A stretch of 59,850 nt of DNA, from contig JBAZSD010000027.1 of the NCBI GenBank assembly GCA_041662605.1, positions 1 to 59,850 on the forward strand, in the 5' to 3' direction. How positions within the stretch are numbered: the first letter of the stretch is position 1; every line of letters starts with the position of its first letter. Made by a program: the position numbers and the translations under genes. The DNA comes from Desulfomonilaceae bacterium. Lineage in GTDB: Bacteria; Desulfobacterota; Desulfomonilia; Desulfomonilales; Desulfomonilaceae. The notes beneath the pieces were generated by a model. It did not search any database. It was given only the letters and a program-made list of their open reading frames with translations, and had not been told where the DNA came from. Shown piece after piece: positions 17,829 through 29,008 of this stretch.

Positions 17829-20800
17829 ATGGAAGACGTTTATTACAGTTTTTTTGAAAAACCTAAAGATCCTTTAAATTTTTGCGCCGTAAAGATTTCG
17901 CTGGCGTCTCCCGAGAAGATCAGGGAGTGGAGTCATGGTGAAGTCAAGAAGCCTGAAACCATAAATTACCGTACTTTTAAGCCTGAACGTGACGGCCTTT
18001 TTTGCGCCAAGATTTTTGGTCCAGTCAAGGATTTTGAGTGTAACTGCGGAAAATACAAGAGAATGAAGCATCGTGGCACAATTTGTGAAAAATGTGGCGT
18101 TGAAGTCATTCAATCCAAAGTTCGTCGGGAACGGATGGGGCACATTGAACTAGCCACTCCGGTTGCCCATATCTGGTTTCTGAAAAGCTTGCCTAGCAGA
18201 ATCGGAACTCTTCTGGACCTTACTCTCAAAGAAGTGGAACGAGTTCTCTATTTTGAATCCTATCTGGTGATTTCTGCTGGAAATACGGATCTTCGCCCGG
18301 GAGAACTCATCAATGAAGAGCGATACCATCAATTAAGAGAAGAATATGGAAAAGATTTAGGGACATTTGAGGCCCTCATGGGTGGCGAGGCCGTGAGATT
18401 GATGCTCGAAAGATTGGATCTCGTTTCGGAAAGCGTCAGAGTTAGGGAAGAAATGAAGGATTCAGCCTCTGAAGCAAAGAGAAAAAAACTTGCCAAGAGA
18501 TTGCGGGTTCTTGAATCCTTGAAAGGGATAGACCCTGAAATCCTCGTCTCCGAGCTTTCCTCTATGTCGGAATCATTTGATCCTGAAAGCGAAAAGGGCC
18601 GATTTGTAGGCGAACTTATTCAAGCTGCTCAAGAAATCCTGGTCAAATGGCGTGAGTCAGAAGATTGGGAGGTTCGAAAGCAGCTTGCGTTCATCGAAAT
18701 AAAGAATGTAATTGACCGGCTTGGGCGCTCTCGTATCGTGCATCCCGAAAGCCTTGGTAAGTTCAGACAATGGCAGAACCCCGCCTGGATGATACTTACT
18801 ACTGTTCCGGTCATTCCTCCTGACTTAAGACCTTTGGTCCCGCTGGATGGCGGTCGTTTTGCTACTTCTGATCTGAACGATTTGTACAGAAGGGTTATTA
18901 ATAGAAACAATCGCCTCAAAAGGCTCAAAGAGCTTAACGCCCCGGAAATCATCCTTCGTAATGAAAAGCGAATGCTCCAGGAAGCCGTTGATGTCCTGTT
19001 TGATAACGGTAGACGTGGAAGGTTGATCACCGGTCCAAATAAGAGACCCCTAAAATCGCTATCAGATATGCTCAAAGGCAAACAGGGACGTTTCAGACAG
19101 AACTTGTTGGGCAAACGTGTTGATTATTCGGGTCGGTCCGTCATAGTGGTCGGGCCGGATCTCCGTTTGCATCAGTGTGGCCTGCCGAAACGTATGGCTT
19201 TGGAATTATTCAAGCCCTTCATATACAACAAACTTGAAGAGCGCGGATATGTCACGACTATAAAAAGCGCCAAAAAACTGGTTGAAAAAGAGACTCCAGA
19301 AGTCTGGGATATACTCGAAGACGTCGTCAAAGAATATCCGATCCTGCTAAATCGTGCTCCTACGCTCCACAGACTTGGTATTCAGGCTTTTGAACCCATT
19401 CTGGTAGAAGGAAAGGCCATACAGCTTCACCCTCTAGTATGCACAGCGTTTAACGCGGATTTTGACGGGGACCAGATGGCCGTTCATATTCCTTTATCCA
19501 TAGAAGCCCAGGTTGAAGCCAGGGTACTCATGATGAGCACCAACAACATTCTATCTCCTGCTCATGGAAAGCCGATCATAGTTCCTACGCAGGATATCGT
19601 GCTCGGGTTGTACTATCTTACCCGCGAAAAACCCGTAGATCTAGAAACAGAGCCCAAGAAATTCTCAGATTTGGTGGAAGTCAGGGTAGCTCACGACTCG
19701 GGGAAGCTGGGGATTCATGACCGAATCCTTGTGCGGGAAAATGGTGAAATGCTTCCAACCACCGCAGGAAGAATTATACTCCGAGAAATCGTTCCTGAGG
19801 AAATCCCTTTTGCTTCGATTAACAAGGTCATGAAGAAAAAGGAACTTGCTAACCTTATTGACGAAGCCTACCGAAAATGCGGAGACAAAAAGACGGTCAT
19901 CCTTGCGGACAGACTCAAAGATCTTGGATATCACTACGCTACCAAGGCTGGGATTTCTATTTGCGTTGACGACATGAGAATCCCCGAATCCAAGAAAGAA
20001 ATTATAGACAAGGCGCGAAAAGAAGTCCTTGAAATCCAAGATCAGTACAAAGAAGGCCTCATTACCGACGGTGAGAGATACAACAAGGTTATCGATATCT
20101 GGGCACGCGCTAATGAAGACATATCAGAACGGATGATGAACGGGCTTCGTTTGGAATCTATAACTCTTCCAGACGGATCAGAGAAACAAGTAGAGAGTTT
20201 TAACCCAATCTATATGATGGCGGATTCAGGAGCTAGAGGCAGCACGCAGCAAATTCGCCAGTTGGCCGGGATGCGCGGGCTGATGGCAAAACCTACCGGT
20301 GAGATTATTGAAACCCCCATAGAAGCTAATTTCAGGGAAGGACTCACCGTTTTACAATATTTTATTTCGACCCATGGAGCCCGTAAGGGTCTCGCTGACA
20401 CAGCGCTAAAAACAGCAAACTCCGGTTATCTTACAAGAAGATTGGTCGACGTTGCGCAGGACGCGATAATAAATGAAAAAGATTGTGGAACTCTCGATGG
20501 AATCGAAATGGCTTCATTGGAAGAGGGTGGTGAAGTCATCGAGCATGTTGCGGACAGAATCCTTGGTCGAGTGGCGCTTGAAGATATTGAACACCCGTAT
20601 ACCGGTGAGATAATTGTTAAGGCTAATGAAGAAATCAAAGAAGAACATCGTGATCAAATTCAAGACTCAGGAATTGACAGGGTTAGAATCAGGTCGGTTC
20701 TGAGCTGTCAGGCCAAAAGGGGAGTGTGTAGCCTTTGTTATGGTCGTGATCTGGCTCACGGCAAAATGGTTAATATAGGTGAAGCTGTCGGCATAATAGC

Positions 20801-22766
20801 CGCTCAATCCATTGGCGAGCCCGGAACTCAGTTGACAATGAGAACCTTTCACATTGGTGGAACAGCTTCATTGAAAAGAAACATTATTTCGGCCAGGAAA
20901 AAAGGCGCCGTCCTCTTGGAAAAAGAAAAGGATAAAACCAAGGCGATAATTGTATATGAAGATTTTTCAGTCCCTAAAAACGAAGTGGATCAATGGTTTA
21001 TAGAACATGGCCAGACTCTCAGAGAAAACTCCTTTCTTTATAAGGGTAAGAACCATTCTCCGGCCCAAGCTGAAAACCTCGGTGGCAAGATTACTATTTC
21101 CGCGGATAAGAAGTCTTTTTCCCTTCAGGATGAAGAAGGAAATAAAAAGAAGTTTCAATTGGCCGATGGCTGTAGATTCGTAGTAAGAACCAACTCACAA
21201 ATACTACCGCAAAGCTTCATTTTCGATCAAGACATCAAGCAGCCTCGCATGTCCGAGTCGGAAAAAAGAGGTGGGATACTTAAACTTCTTGGTGAGCGGA
21301 ATGGTGAGTACCTGTATCGATTGTATGAACGATACCCAGTTATGGACTACATGAATGTAAAAGTTCAGGATAAAGATCGAATAGATTCTGAAGGCCAAGT
21401 GCTTCTAGAATGGCTCGGGTCTAGTTCATCCCAGCTATTTTCACGAAATGAGGGGAAAATCCAGTTTGTTGATCTCAAGACGGTCGTCAACCGAGATGGA
21501 GAACTTGTGGCCATGAACAGGAACGGTTCTCTGGCAATCCTTGACGAAAAAGGTCAAAAACGCGAGCGCAACAAGGTCATCTACGGCGCAAAACTGCGTG
21601 TCACAGACGGCGAACATATGAATCGTGAAACTCTCCTTGCAGAATGGGATCCCTATACTATTCCTATTATCACTGAAGTCTCGGGAATCGTCAAATACGG
21701 TGACATTATCGAAGGCGTAACTATGAACGAGCAAGTTGATGAAGTTACGGGTTTGTCCAGAAAAGTCATCGTTGAGTACAAAGACCGTGATTCCGAAATA
21801 CGACCACGGGTATCAATTAAAGATGACCGCGGAAGAACCATCAAGATCGGCGATTCGGAAGCTCGTTACCTTCTTCCGGTAGGCGCGAACATAATGGTTA
21901 AAGAAGGGGAACAAGTTCATGCGGGTGACGTGATAGCGAAGATCCCTCGTGAAACCACCAAAACAAAAGATATTACAGGTGGTCTGCCTCGTGTGGCAGA
22001 GCTTTTCGAAGCGCGTAAGCCAAAAGAATTTGCGATAATCTCTGAAATTGAAGGACAAATCGAATTCGGCAAAGATACGAAAGGCAAAAGAAAGGTTGTG
22101 GTTAGACCTGATGTAGGTGACGCGCGTGAATATCTCATACCCAAAGGCAAGCACATTTCAGTTCATGCCGGAGATTGGGTCGACGCGGGTGACGCCCTGA
22201 TGGAAGGATCGACTAATCCCCATGACCTCCTCGGTATCAAAGGTGAAAAAGAACTTGCGAGATACCTTGTCGACCAGGTTCAGGAAGTCTATCGACTTCA
22301 AGGTGTGAAAATAAATGATAAGCACATAGAAGTGATAGTTCGCCAGATGTTACGAAGAGTTAAAGTTAAAGAAGTCGGCGATACTGATTTTCTCGTCGGA
22401 GAGCAGATTGAGAGATCTCTCTTCCAAAAAGAAAATGATAGGGTTATTCAAGCCGGAGGAGTACCGGCGGTTGCGGAACCGTTGCTTCTGGGAATTACCA
22501 AGGCTTCTCTTTCTACAGATTCGTTCATAAGCGCGGCGAGTTTTCAAGAGACCACCAAGGTGCTGACAGAGGCTTCTATATCCGGGAAAATCGATTATTT
22601 GAGAGGACTAAAAGAAAATGTCATCATGGGACGTCTCATCCCAGCGGGCACTGGTCTGTCCCAGTACAAGAACCTAAGACTGAAGCATAATGAAGGTGAT
22701 GAATCTATTCAACGAACATCAGTATCTCAGAATCCCGACGCTGACACGGCTAGAGAAATAGCCTAG
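17829..22766 (+). CDS. rpoC: RNA polymerase subunit beta', with large insertions
   Basis: 1645 residues from ATG 17829, which has GGAGG eight bases upstream and aligns with the usual N-terminus. The frame is open from a TTG at 17730, but the extra 33 residues match nothing known. Zinc-site cysteines occur in CNCGKYK and CEKCGVEV, the catalytic NADFDGDQMAVHIPLS is intact, and the bridge helix and trigger loop (RTFHIGGTAS, around residue 1005) are present. Compared with E. coli there are about 85 extra residues around 231-316, before NPAWMILTTVP, and about 185 extra residues directly after IGGTAS, before GKIQFVDLKTV. The second insertion appears to hold additional sandwich-barrel motifs. The protein ends near GTGLSQYKN plus an acidic tail. 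Confidence 0.95.
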   Translation: MEDVYYSFFEKPKDPLNFCAVKISLASPEKIREWSHGEVKKPETINYRTFKPERDGLFCAKIFGPVKDFECNCGKYKRMKHRGTICEKCGVEVIQSKVRRERMGHIELATPVAHIWFLKSLPSRIGTLLDLTLKEVERVLYFESYLVISAGNTDLRPGELINEERYHQLREEYGKDLGTFEALMGGEAVRLMLERLDLVSESVRVREEMKDSASEAKRKKLAKRLRVLESLKGIDPEILVSELSSMSESFDPESEKGRFVGELIQAAQEILVKWRESEDWEVRKQLAFIEIKNVIDRLGRSRIVHPESLGKFRQWQNPAWMILTTVPVIPPDLRPLVPLDGGRFATSDLNDLYRRVINRNNRLKRLKELNAPEIILRNEKRMLQEAVDVLFDNGRRGRLITGPNKRPLKSLSDMLKGKQGRFRQNLLGKRVDYSGRSVIVVGPDLRLHQCGLPKRMALELFKPFIYNKLEERGYVTTIKSAKKLVEKETPEVWDILEDVVKEYPILLNRAPTLHRLGIQAFEPILVEGKAIQLHPLVCTAFNADFDGDQMAVHIPLSIEAQVEARVLMMSTNNILSPAHGKPIIVPTQDIVLGLYYLTREKPVDLETEPKKFSDLVEVRVAHDSGKLGIHDRILVRENGEMLPTTAGRIILREIVPEEIPFASINKVMKKKELANLIDEAYRKCGDKKTVILADRLKDLGYHYATKAGISICVDDMRIPESKKEIIDKARKEVLEIQDQYKEGLITDGERYNKVIDIWARANEDISERMMNGLRLESITLPDGSEKQVESFNPIYMMADSGARGSTQQIRQLAGMRGLMAKPTGEIIETPIEANFREGLTVLQYFISTHGARKGLADTALKTANSGYLTRRLVDVAQDAIINEKDCGTLDGIEMASLEEGGEVIEHVADRILGRVALEDIEHPYTGEIIVKANEEIKEEHRDQIQDSGIDRVRIRSVLSCQAKRGVCSLCYGRDLAHGKMVNIGEAVGIIAAQSIGEPGTQLTMRTFHIGGTASLKRNIISARKKGAVLLEKEKDKTKAIIVYEDFSVPKNEVDQWFIEHGQTLRENSFLYKGKNHSPAQAENLGGKITISADKKSFSLQDEEGNKKKFQLADGCRFVVRTNSQILPQSFIFDQDIKQPRMSESEKRGGILKLLGERNGEYLYRLYERYPVMDYMNVKVQDKDRIDSEGQVLLEWLGSSSSQLFSRNEGKIQFVDLKTVVNRDGELVAMNRNGSLAILDEKGQKRERNKVIYGAKLRVTDGEHMNRETLLAEWDPYTIPIITEVSGIVKYGDIIEGVTMNEQVDEVTGLSRKVIVEYKDRDSEIRPRVSIKDDRGRTIKIGDSEARYLLPVGANIMVKEGEQVHAGDVIAKIPRETTKTKDITGGLPRVAELFEARKPKEFAIISEIEGQIEFGKDTKGKRKVVVRPDVGDAREYLIPKGKHISVHAGDWVDAGDALMEGSTNPHDLLGIKGEKELARYLVDQVQEVYRLQGVKINDKHIEVIVRQMLRRVKVKEVGDTDFLVGEQIERSLFQKENDRVIQAGGVPAVAEPLLLGITKASLSTDSFISAASFQETTKVLTEASISGKIDYLRGLKENVIMGRLIPAGTGLSQYKNLRLKHNEGDESIQRTSVSQNPDADTAREIA

Positions 22767-22871
22767 ATTGGAAGCGCGCCGCGCCCCAGCGTTTTTGTTA
22801 GAAAAGAACAGTTTTTTTCTTTATGGCTTTAATCAGGATAACCAGCTTGAATCGCTGGCTGTTCACTCTCA

Positions 22872-22912
22872 TGTTGTTGTAGGTCGAAGCGTCGCCTCGA
22901 CCTACAACAACA
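22872..22912. promoter_or_regulatory. Perfect 16-bp stem-loop between rpoC and the rpsL promoter
   Basis: TGTTGTTGTAGGTCGA at 22872-22887 is exactly inverted at 22897-22912, with a nine-base loop. No T run follows on the plus strand, so it is not a classical terminator. It ends ten bases before the -35 box of the promoter for rpsL, so it could be an operator, an RNA end or a factor-assisted terminator. Confidence 0.6.
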
Positions 22913-22921
22913 CAAAATCCC

Positions 22922-22951
22922 TTGACAAGAATTATACTTCTTGCCCATAAT
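22922..22951 (+). promoter_or_regulatory. Promoter of the str-S10-spc-alpha transcript
   Basis: TTGACA at 22922-22927 and CATAAT at 22946-22951 have an 18-base spacer, 30 bases before rpsL. It is the most consensus-like promoter seen ahead of the long ribosomal protein operon. Confidence 0.7.
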
Positions 22952-22981
22952 ACTTAGATACATGTTTGGAGGTAATGGCGA

Positions 22982-23353
22982 ATGCCCACGATTAATCAGC
23001 TGGTCAGAAAAGGACGCAATCGGCCGAGAAGAAAAACATCGGCCCCTGCCCTGACCAACTGCCCCCAACGCCGTGGTGTTTGCGTAAGGGTTTATACAAC
23101 TACACCGAAGAAACCGAACTCAGCTTTGAGAAAAGTCGCCCGAGTCCGACTTACTAACGGTTATGAGGTCACATCTTACATCCCCGGCATTGGTCACAAC
23201 CTTCAAGAACACTCCGTGGTCCTTATCCGCGGTGGGCGTGTCAAGGATCTGCCGGGCGTGAGGTATCACATAATCAGAGGAGCCCAGGACGCCTACGGAG
23301 TGACGGATCGGAAACAGGGCCGATCCAAGTACGGAACAAAGAGACCAAAATAA
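22982..23353 (+). CDS. rpsL: 30S ribosomal protein S12
   Basis: 123 residues. S12 lies at the decoding centre. The sequence MPTINQLVRKGR is canonical. The streptomycin-determining loops TTPKKPNSALRKVAR and RGGRVKDLPGVRYH carry the sensitive lysines. The ATG follows GGAGGTAATGGCGA. It is the first gene of the str operon and has its own promoter. A 279-base spacer separates it from rpsG, longer than usual for this operon. Confidence 0.98.
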   Translation: MPTINQLVRKGRNRPRRKTSAPALTNCPQRRGVCVRVYTTTPKKPNSALRKVARVRLTNGYEVTSYIPGIGHNLQEHSVVLIRGGRVKDLPGVRYHIIRGAQDAYGVTDRKQGRSKYGTKRPK

Positions 23354-23407
23354 TCCTCGTTTATGGATCGCACACTGGTCGTAACGAAAGTTGATCGACC
23401 TTGCGGT

Positions 23408-23480
23408 TCCTCAACAACCCATTAGCCATTGTTGGAGGATTGTTTTTACGGGTCCGGATAAACCGCCTGATTCTGGCGGG
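23408..23480 (+). promoter_or_regulatory. Possible attenuator hairpins between rpsL and rpsG
   Basis: CCTCAACAA near 23409 pairs imperfectly with TTGTTGGAGG near 23430 and is followed by ATTGTTTTT, so it resembles a weak terminator. A second short hairpin, CCGCC (23463-23467) with GGCGG (23475-23479), follows. The remainder of the 279-base gap shows nothing definite. Confidence 0.35.
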
Positions 23481-23632
23481 GCGAGTTTAGAGCTAAGACG
23501 TCAAAATCAAACGTGAGATCAATTCACTACGTCTTCTAAACTATGCTGTTCCGGAAAGCGCCCGGTTCAGTTCGTTCTAGACTCTGCCGCTTGAAGCTAT
23601 GGCGGCGGAACAATTTTTGGGAGATAGCTTGA

Positions 23633-24103
23633 ATGCCTAGAAAAGGGAAAGTTCCTAAAAGAGACGTTTTGCCGGACCCAAAGTTTCACAGTAAGCTCGT
23701 GTCCAAGTTCATTCACGGGATAATGTGGGAAGGCAAGAAAGCTGTAGCGGAAGCCATTCTGTACGGCGCGTTCGACGTAATCGCAAGAAAAACTAATGAA
23801 GATCCTCTGAAAATGTTCGAGCGAGCTGTTGATAACGTAAAACCCGTGCTTGAAGTGCGATCTAGGCGGGTTGGCGGAAGCACTTATCAGGTACCCGTTG
23901 AAATCAGACCGGAACGCCGACAGGCCCTTGCTATACGATGGCTCATTCAATATGCGCGCGGCCGCGGCGAAAAGAGCATGATGGATAAACTCGCAGGCGA
24001 GCTTCTCGATGCTTCGGGCAACAAGGGCAGCTCCGTCAAAAAGAAAGAAGATACTCACAAAATGGCCGAAGCCAACAAAGCATTCGCCCATTACAGGTGG
24101 TAG
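23633..24103 (+). CDS. rpsG: 30S ribosomal protein S7
   Basis: 156 residues, the common length. S7 nucleates assembly of the 30S head and contacts tRNA at the E site; in E. coli it also represses the str operon. Characteristic stretches are MPRKGKVPKR, GGSTYQVPVEIRPERRQALAIRWL and the C-terminal HKMAEANKAFAHYRW. The ATG at 23633 is preceded by GGGAGA. fusA begins about 20 bases after the stop. Confidence 0.97.
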   Translation: MPRKGKVPKRDVLPDPKFHSKLVSKFIHGIMWEGKKAVAEAILYGAFDVIARKTNEDPLKMFERAVDNVKPVLEVRSRRVGGSTYQVPVEIRPERRQALAIRWLIQYARGRGEKSMMDKLAGELLDASGNKGSSVKKKEDTHKMAEANKAFAHYRW

Positions 24104-24124
24104 TCGTCTGACTGAGATAATTTG

Positions 24125-26194
24125 ATGAATTTAGAATCGATAACTACTACTCGTAACATCGGAATTATGGCCCACATAGACGCGGGAAAGACTACCACGA
24201 CTGAGAGAATTCTCTATTATACGGGAGTCTCGCATAAGATAGGAGAAGTCCACGACGGGAAAGCTGTCATGGACTGGATGGAACAGGAACAGGAAAGAGG
24301 CATTACGATTACTTCCGCAGCTACGACATGTCAGTGGAAAAGCCACCGAATCAATGTCATCGACACACCGGGACACGTTGATTTCACGATAGAAGTTGAA
24401 CGTTCCCTGCGAGTGTTGGATGGAGCTGTGGCGGTTTTCTGCGGGGTCGGCGGCGTGGAGCCACAGTCGGAAACCGTTTGGAAACAGGCCGATCGTTACA
24501 GCATCCCAAGAATTGCTTTTATTAATAAGATGGACAGAGTAGGCGCCGACGAAAAAAGAGTGATGGAGATGATGAAGAGTCGACTACGGACTACTCCACT
24601 GGCGCTTCAAATTCCCATCGGCAAGGAAGACAAATTCTCTGGTGTTATTGATCTTGTCAATTTCAAGGCTATAAAATTCGATGAGGCCTCTATGGGTGTC
24701 ACGTACGCGATCGATGACATCCCTGATGACCTCATGGATGAGGCCCTCGCTGCTCGATCGCAGCTCGTAGAGTCGGTCTGTGAACTTGACGACGGTCTCC
24801 TAGAGAAATACCTGGAGGGTGATACTGATATTCCCGCTCAAAAACTGCTGGAAACCATTCGACAGGGCACACTGGATTTAAAAATAACCCCTGTCCTCAT
24901 GGGCTCAGCGTTCAAAAATAAAGGCATACAGCCCCTGCTGGATGCGGTCATTAACTTCTTACCATCACCGATGGATGTTCCACCGGTGGAAGGCAAAGAC
25001 ACCTCCGGCTCCCCTGTTACGCGTGAAATCGACGGACCCCTAGCAGCTTTGGCTTTTAAGGTCATGAACGACCCCTATACCGGGACCCTGACCTTCATTA
25101 GAATCTATTCCGGAAAACTTTCCGCAGGTTCCAGCATCCTCAACGTTAATTCCGGCAAAAAAGAACGGATTGGACGATGTCTCAAGATGCACGCGAATCA
25201 ACGGGAAGAAATCAAGGATGCCGCCGCCGGTGAAATAATTGCGCTAGTAGGTATGAAAAATACCAAAACCGGTGATTCCCTGACTGATGAAGATCACCCT
25301 CTCCTCTTGGAATCTATGGATTTTCCGGAACCGGTCATCTCTGTCTCTTTGGCTCCCAAGTCACGGGATGGCGTCGATAGGCTTTCGAAAAGTCTGGGCA
25401 GACTGCTCCGAGAGGATCCCTCACTTCGCGTAAGAACGGACAAGGAAACCGGGCAGACAATACTTTCCGGCATGGGGGAATTGCATCTCGAAATCATTGT
25501 TGATCGTCTCCTACGGGAATTTCAGGTTGAGGCGGTGGTTGGTGAACCTGAGGTCGCATTTCGGGAGACGCTTACCAAGGATGTTCGTATTAATTACAGG
25601 CATGTAAAACAGACAGGCGGCAAGGGTCAATTCGCTGAAGTGGCAATGGATATCAAGCCTCTTCCCCGCGCCACCGGATTTGAATTTGTCGATAAGATCA
25701 CGGGTGGAACTATCCCCAAGGAATTTATCAAGCCTGTAGAAGACGGCATTCGATGGGCAATGGAGGCTGGTGTTCTTGCGGGTTATCCAGTGGTCGACAT
25801 CAGAGTGACCCTTTTTGATGGGAAGTTCCACGAAGTTGATTCGTCGGAAATGGCTTTCAAAATGGCGGGGTTCATGGCCTTCAAAGATGCGTGTAGAAAA
25901 GGCGCCTCTGTTCTACTCGAGCCCATTATGGATGTCGAAGTCGTAGCCCCTGGAGAATTTTTGGGTGACGTTTTGGGAGATTTGACCTCAAGACGCGGCA
26001 AGATTCTCGGGATGGAAAGCCGACTCGGAGTACAGACTGTTGGAGTTCGAGTGCCTTTGGCGCGTATGTTCGGATACGCAACCGACTTGAGAAGCTTGAC
26101 GCAAGGCCGCGCCACATTCACTATGAGATTTTCACACTACGAACCGGCGCCGCAATCCGTTACGGAAAAGGTTGTCGCACAATTTAAACAATCT

Positions 26195-26224
<30 letters not shown>
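24125..26224 (+). CDS. fusA: Elongation factor G
   Basis: 699 residues from ATG 24125; an in-frame TTG lies just before it. EF-G drives translocation and, with RRF, ribosome recycling. GTPase motifs are AHIDAGKTTTTERILYYTG, DTPGHVDF and NKMD, and domains II to V follow with GELHLEIIVDRL and the domain IV loop. The C-terminus is odd: the last residues, GGAHGQGEV, are encoded inside the repeat that carries the second tuf gene, and the stop lies 20 bases into tuf. The end of EF-G is therefore set by the tuf gene-conversion tract. Gene order rpsG-fusA-tuf is canonical. Confidence 0.96.
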
Positions 26225-27403
<1,179 letters not shown>

Positions 27404-27425
27404 GAGAAATAGATGAGGAATTTCC

Positions 27426-27740
27426 ATGGATATGCAAGCGCTGAAAATTAGGATCAGGTTAAAAGCCTACGACCATAAACTCTTGGACCAGTCGGCAGCC
27501 GAGATCGTCGACACAGCCTGGAGAACGGGAGCAAAGGTGGCGGGCCCAATACCCCTTCCGACTCGGATACATAAGTACTGCGTTCTGCGCTCGCCTCACA
27601 TAGACAAAAAATCGCGTGAACAATTCGAGATCAGAGTCCACAAGAGATTGATAGACATTTTGGAACCAACACAGCAGACACTGGACGCACTGATGAAGTT
27701 GGATTTATCCCCGGGAGTGGATGTCGAAATAAAGGCGTGA
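27426..27740 (+). CDS. rpsJ: 30S ribosomal protein S10
   Basis: 104 residues. S10 sits in the 30S head and also binds the NusG KOW domain as NusE. The sequence KIRIRLKAYDHKLLDQSA and the loop GPIPLPTRIHKYCVLRSPH are canonical. The ATG at 27426 has GAGGAA upstream; a second ATG two codons later is also possible. It begins the S10 gene cluster directly after tuf with no terminator between, so the str and S10 operons are joined here. Confidence 0.97.
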   Translation: MDMQALKIRIRLKAYDHKLLDQSAAEIVDTAWRTGAKVAGPIPLPTRIHKYCVLRSPHIDKKSREQFEIRVHKRLIDILEPTQQTLDALMKLDLSPGVDVEIKA

Positions 27741-27776
27741 TGTTTCTGATATTACATTTTCGTCCAGGAGCTTCTA

Positions 27777-28382
27777 ATGGTTAATGGCTTGATAGGTATA
27801 AAACTTGGGATGTTACAGATGTTTGATGAATCCGGTCACTCCCTGGGGGTGTCCGTGGTTCAGGCTGGACCATGCAGGGTTGTTCAAAAAAAACCCAACT
27901 CCAGAGTTCAGCTCGGATATGGTAGCGCCAAAGAAAGTCGATTGTCCAAACCGGTTTTAGGGCAATTCAACAAATTCGGTGTCCCTCCTTGCCAGGTACT
28001 GCGTGATTTCGCAGTGGAGAACGTAGACGAAATCCAAATCGGGCAGGAAGTCGGTCCAGACATTTTCAATCCTGGAGACATAGTTAAGGTCGTCGGCGTG
28101 GGTAAAGGCAAAGGATTTGCTGGTGTTGTCAAAAAGTGGAATTTTGGTGGCGGCCGCGCAACCCACGGGTCTCGTTCGCATCGTATTCCAGGATCAGTTG
28201 GACAATGCGCCTGGCCCTCCCGAATCTTCAAGGGCAAAAAGATGCCTGGTCGAATGGGTGGAAAGAGCGTAACCGCTCCAACCGTTCAGGTCGTAGAGGT
28301 CCGGTCCGACGAGAACTTACTTTTCCTCAGGGGCCCCATACCCGGACCCCGTGGCTCGATTGTGTTGATAAGGAAACGATAA
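27777..28382 (+). CDS. rplC: 50S ribosomal protein L3
   Basis: 201 residues. L3 is an early assembly protein near the peptidyl-transferase centre. Start MVNGLIGIKLGMLQMFDESG. The long loop GGRATHGSRSHRIPGSVGQC reaches into 23S rRNA, and GRMGGKSVTAPTVQVVEV follows. The ATG at 27777 has AGGAGC upstream. The stop overlaps the rplD start by one base (TAATG), so the two are translationally coupled. Confidence 0.97.
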   Translation: MVNGLIGIKLGMLQMFDESGHSLGVSVVQAGPCRVVQKKPNSRVQLGYGSAKESRLSKPVLGQFNKFGVPPCQVLRDFAVENVDEIQIGQEVGPDIFNPGDIVKVVGVGKGKGFAGVVKKWNFGGGRATHGSRSHRIPGSVGQCAWPSRIFKGKKMPGRMGGKSVTAPTVQVVEVRSDENLLFLRGPIPGPRGSIVLIRKR

Positions 28383-29008
28383 TGGCTCTAGTAGACGTGA
28401 TTAACCAAAACGGAGAAAAGGTCGATTCAATAGAGCTTGAGGACCATATTTTCAAGGCCGAGATTCGTGACAGTTTGGTTCAACAGGTTGTCGTTTGGCA
28501 ATTAGCCAAGCGTCGGTCCGGCTCCGCTTCTACGAAAACGCGCGGACAGGTGCGCGGCGGCGGAAAGAAGCCTTGGCGTCAAAAAGGCACGGGGCGCGCC
28601 AGAGCAGGTACGAGCAGGTCTCCTGTGTGGGCTGGCGGTGGAACAGTATTCGGACCACATCCACGGTCATACGCGTTTTCCCTTCCAAAGAAGGTCCGGA
28701 AGGCGGCTCTTTGCTCTGTTTTGAGCGCTAAACTGCGGGACGATAAGCTTACCGTCTTGGACAAGATCGAGATGGAGGCCCCTAAAACCAAGCTATTTGC
28801 GGAAATTCTCAAAAAGCTCGGAACACAGGATCAGAAAACTCTCTTTCTAGTGCCGGAGAAAAATCCGGATCTGACACGGGCGTCCAGAAACCTTTACCGG
28901 GCCTTGGTCCTACCAACAGAGGGTATGAACGTATATGACCTTCTCAGGTTTGAACGTCTCACCATATTGAAAGACGCTCTCCCCAGATTATCAGAGAGGT
29001 TGGGCTAA
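28382..29008 (+). CDS. rplD: 50S ribosomal protein L4
   Basis: 208 residues from ATG 28382. The open frame runs far upstream into rplC, but the canonical start MALVDVINQNGEKV and coupling to the rplC stop settle it. L4 lines the exit tunnel through the extended loop KTRGQVRGGGKKPWRQKGTG. In E. coli L4 also represses the S10 operon. The stop again overlaps the next start by one base (TAATG). Confidence 0.96.
   Translation: MALVDVINQNGEKVDSIELEDHIFKAEIRDSLVQQVVVWQLAKRRSGSASTKTRGQVRGGGKKPWRQKGTGRARAGTSRSPVWAGGGTVFGPHPRSYAFSLPKKVRKAALCSVLSAKLRDDKLTVLDKIEMEAPKTKLFAEILKKLGTQDQKTLFLVPEKNPDLTRASRNLYRALVLPTEGMNVYDLLRFERLTILKDALPRLSERLG

Noticed and set aside
23597..24091. 164-codon frame antisense to rpsG
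   Set aside because: rpsG on the plus strand is a perfect S7; the antisense frame has no domain or start signals.
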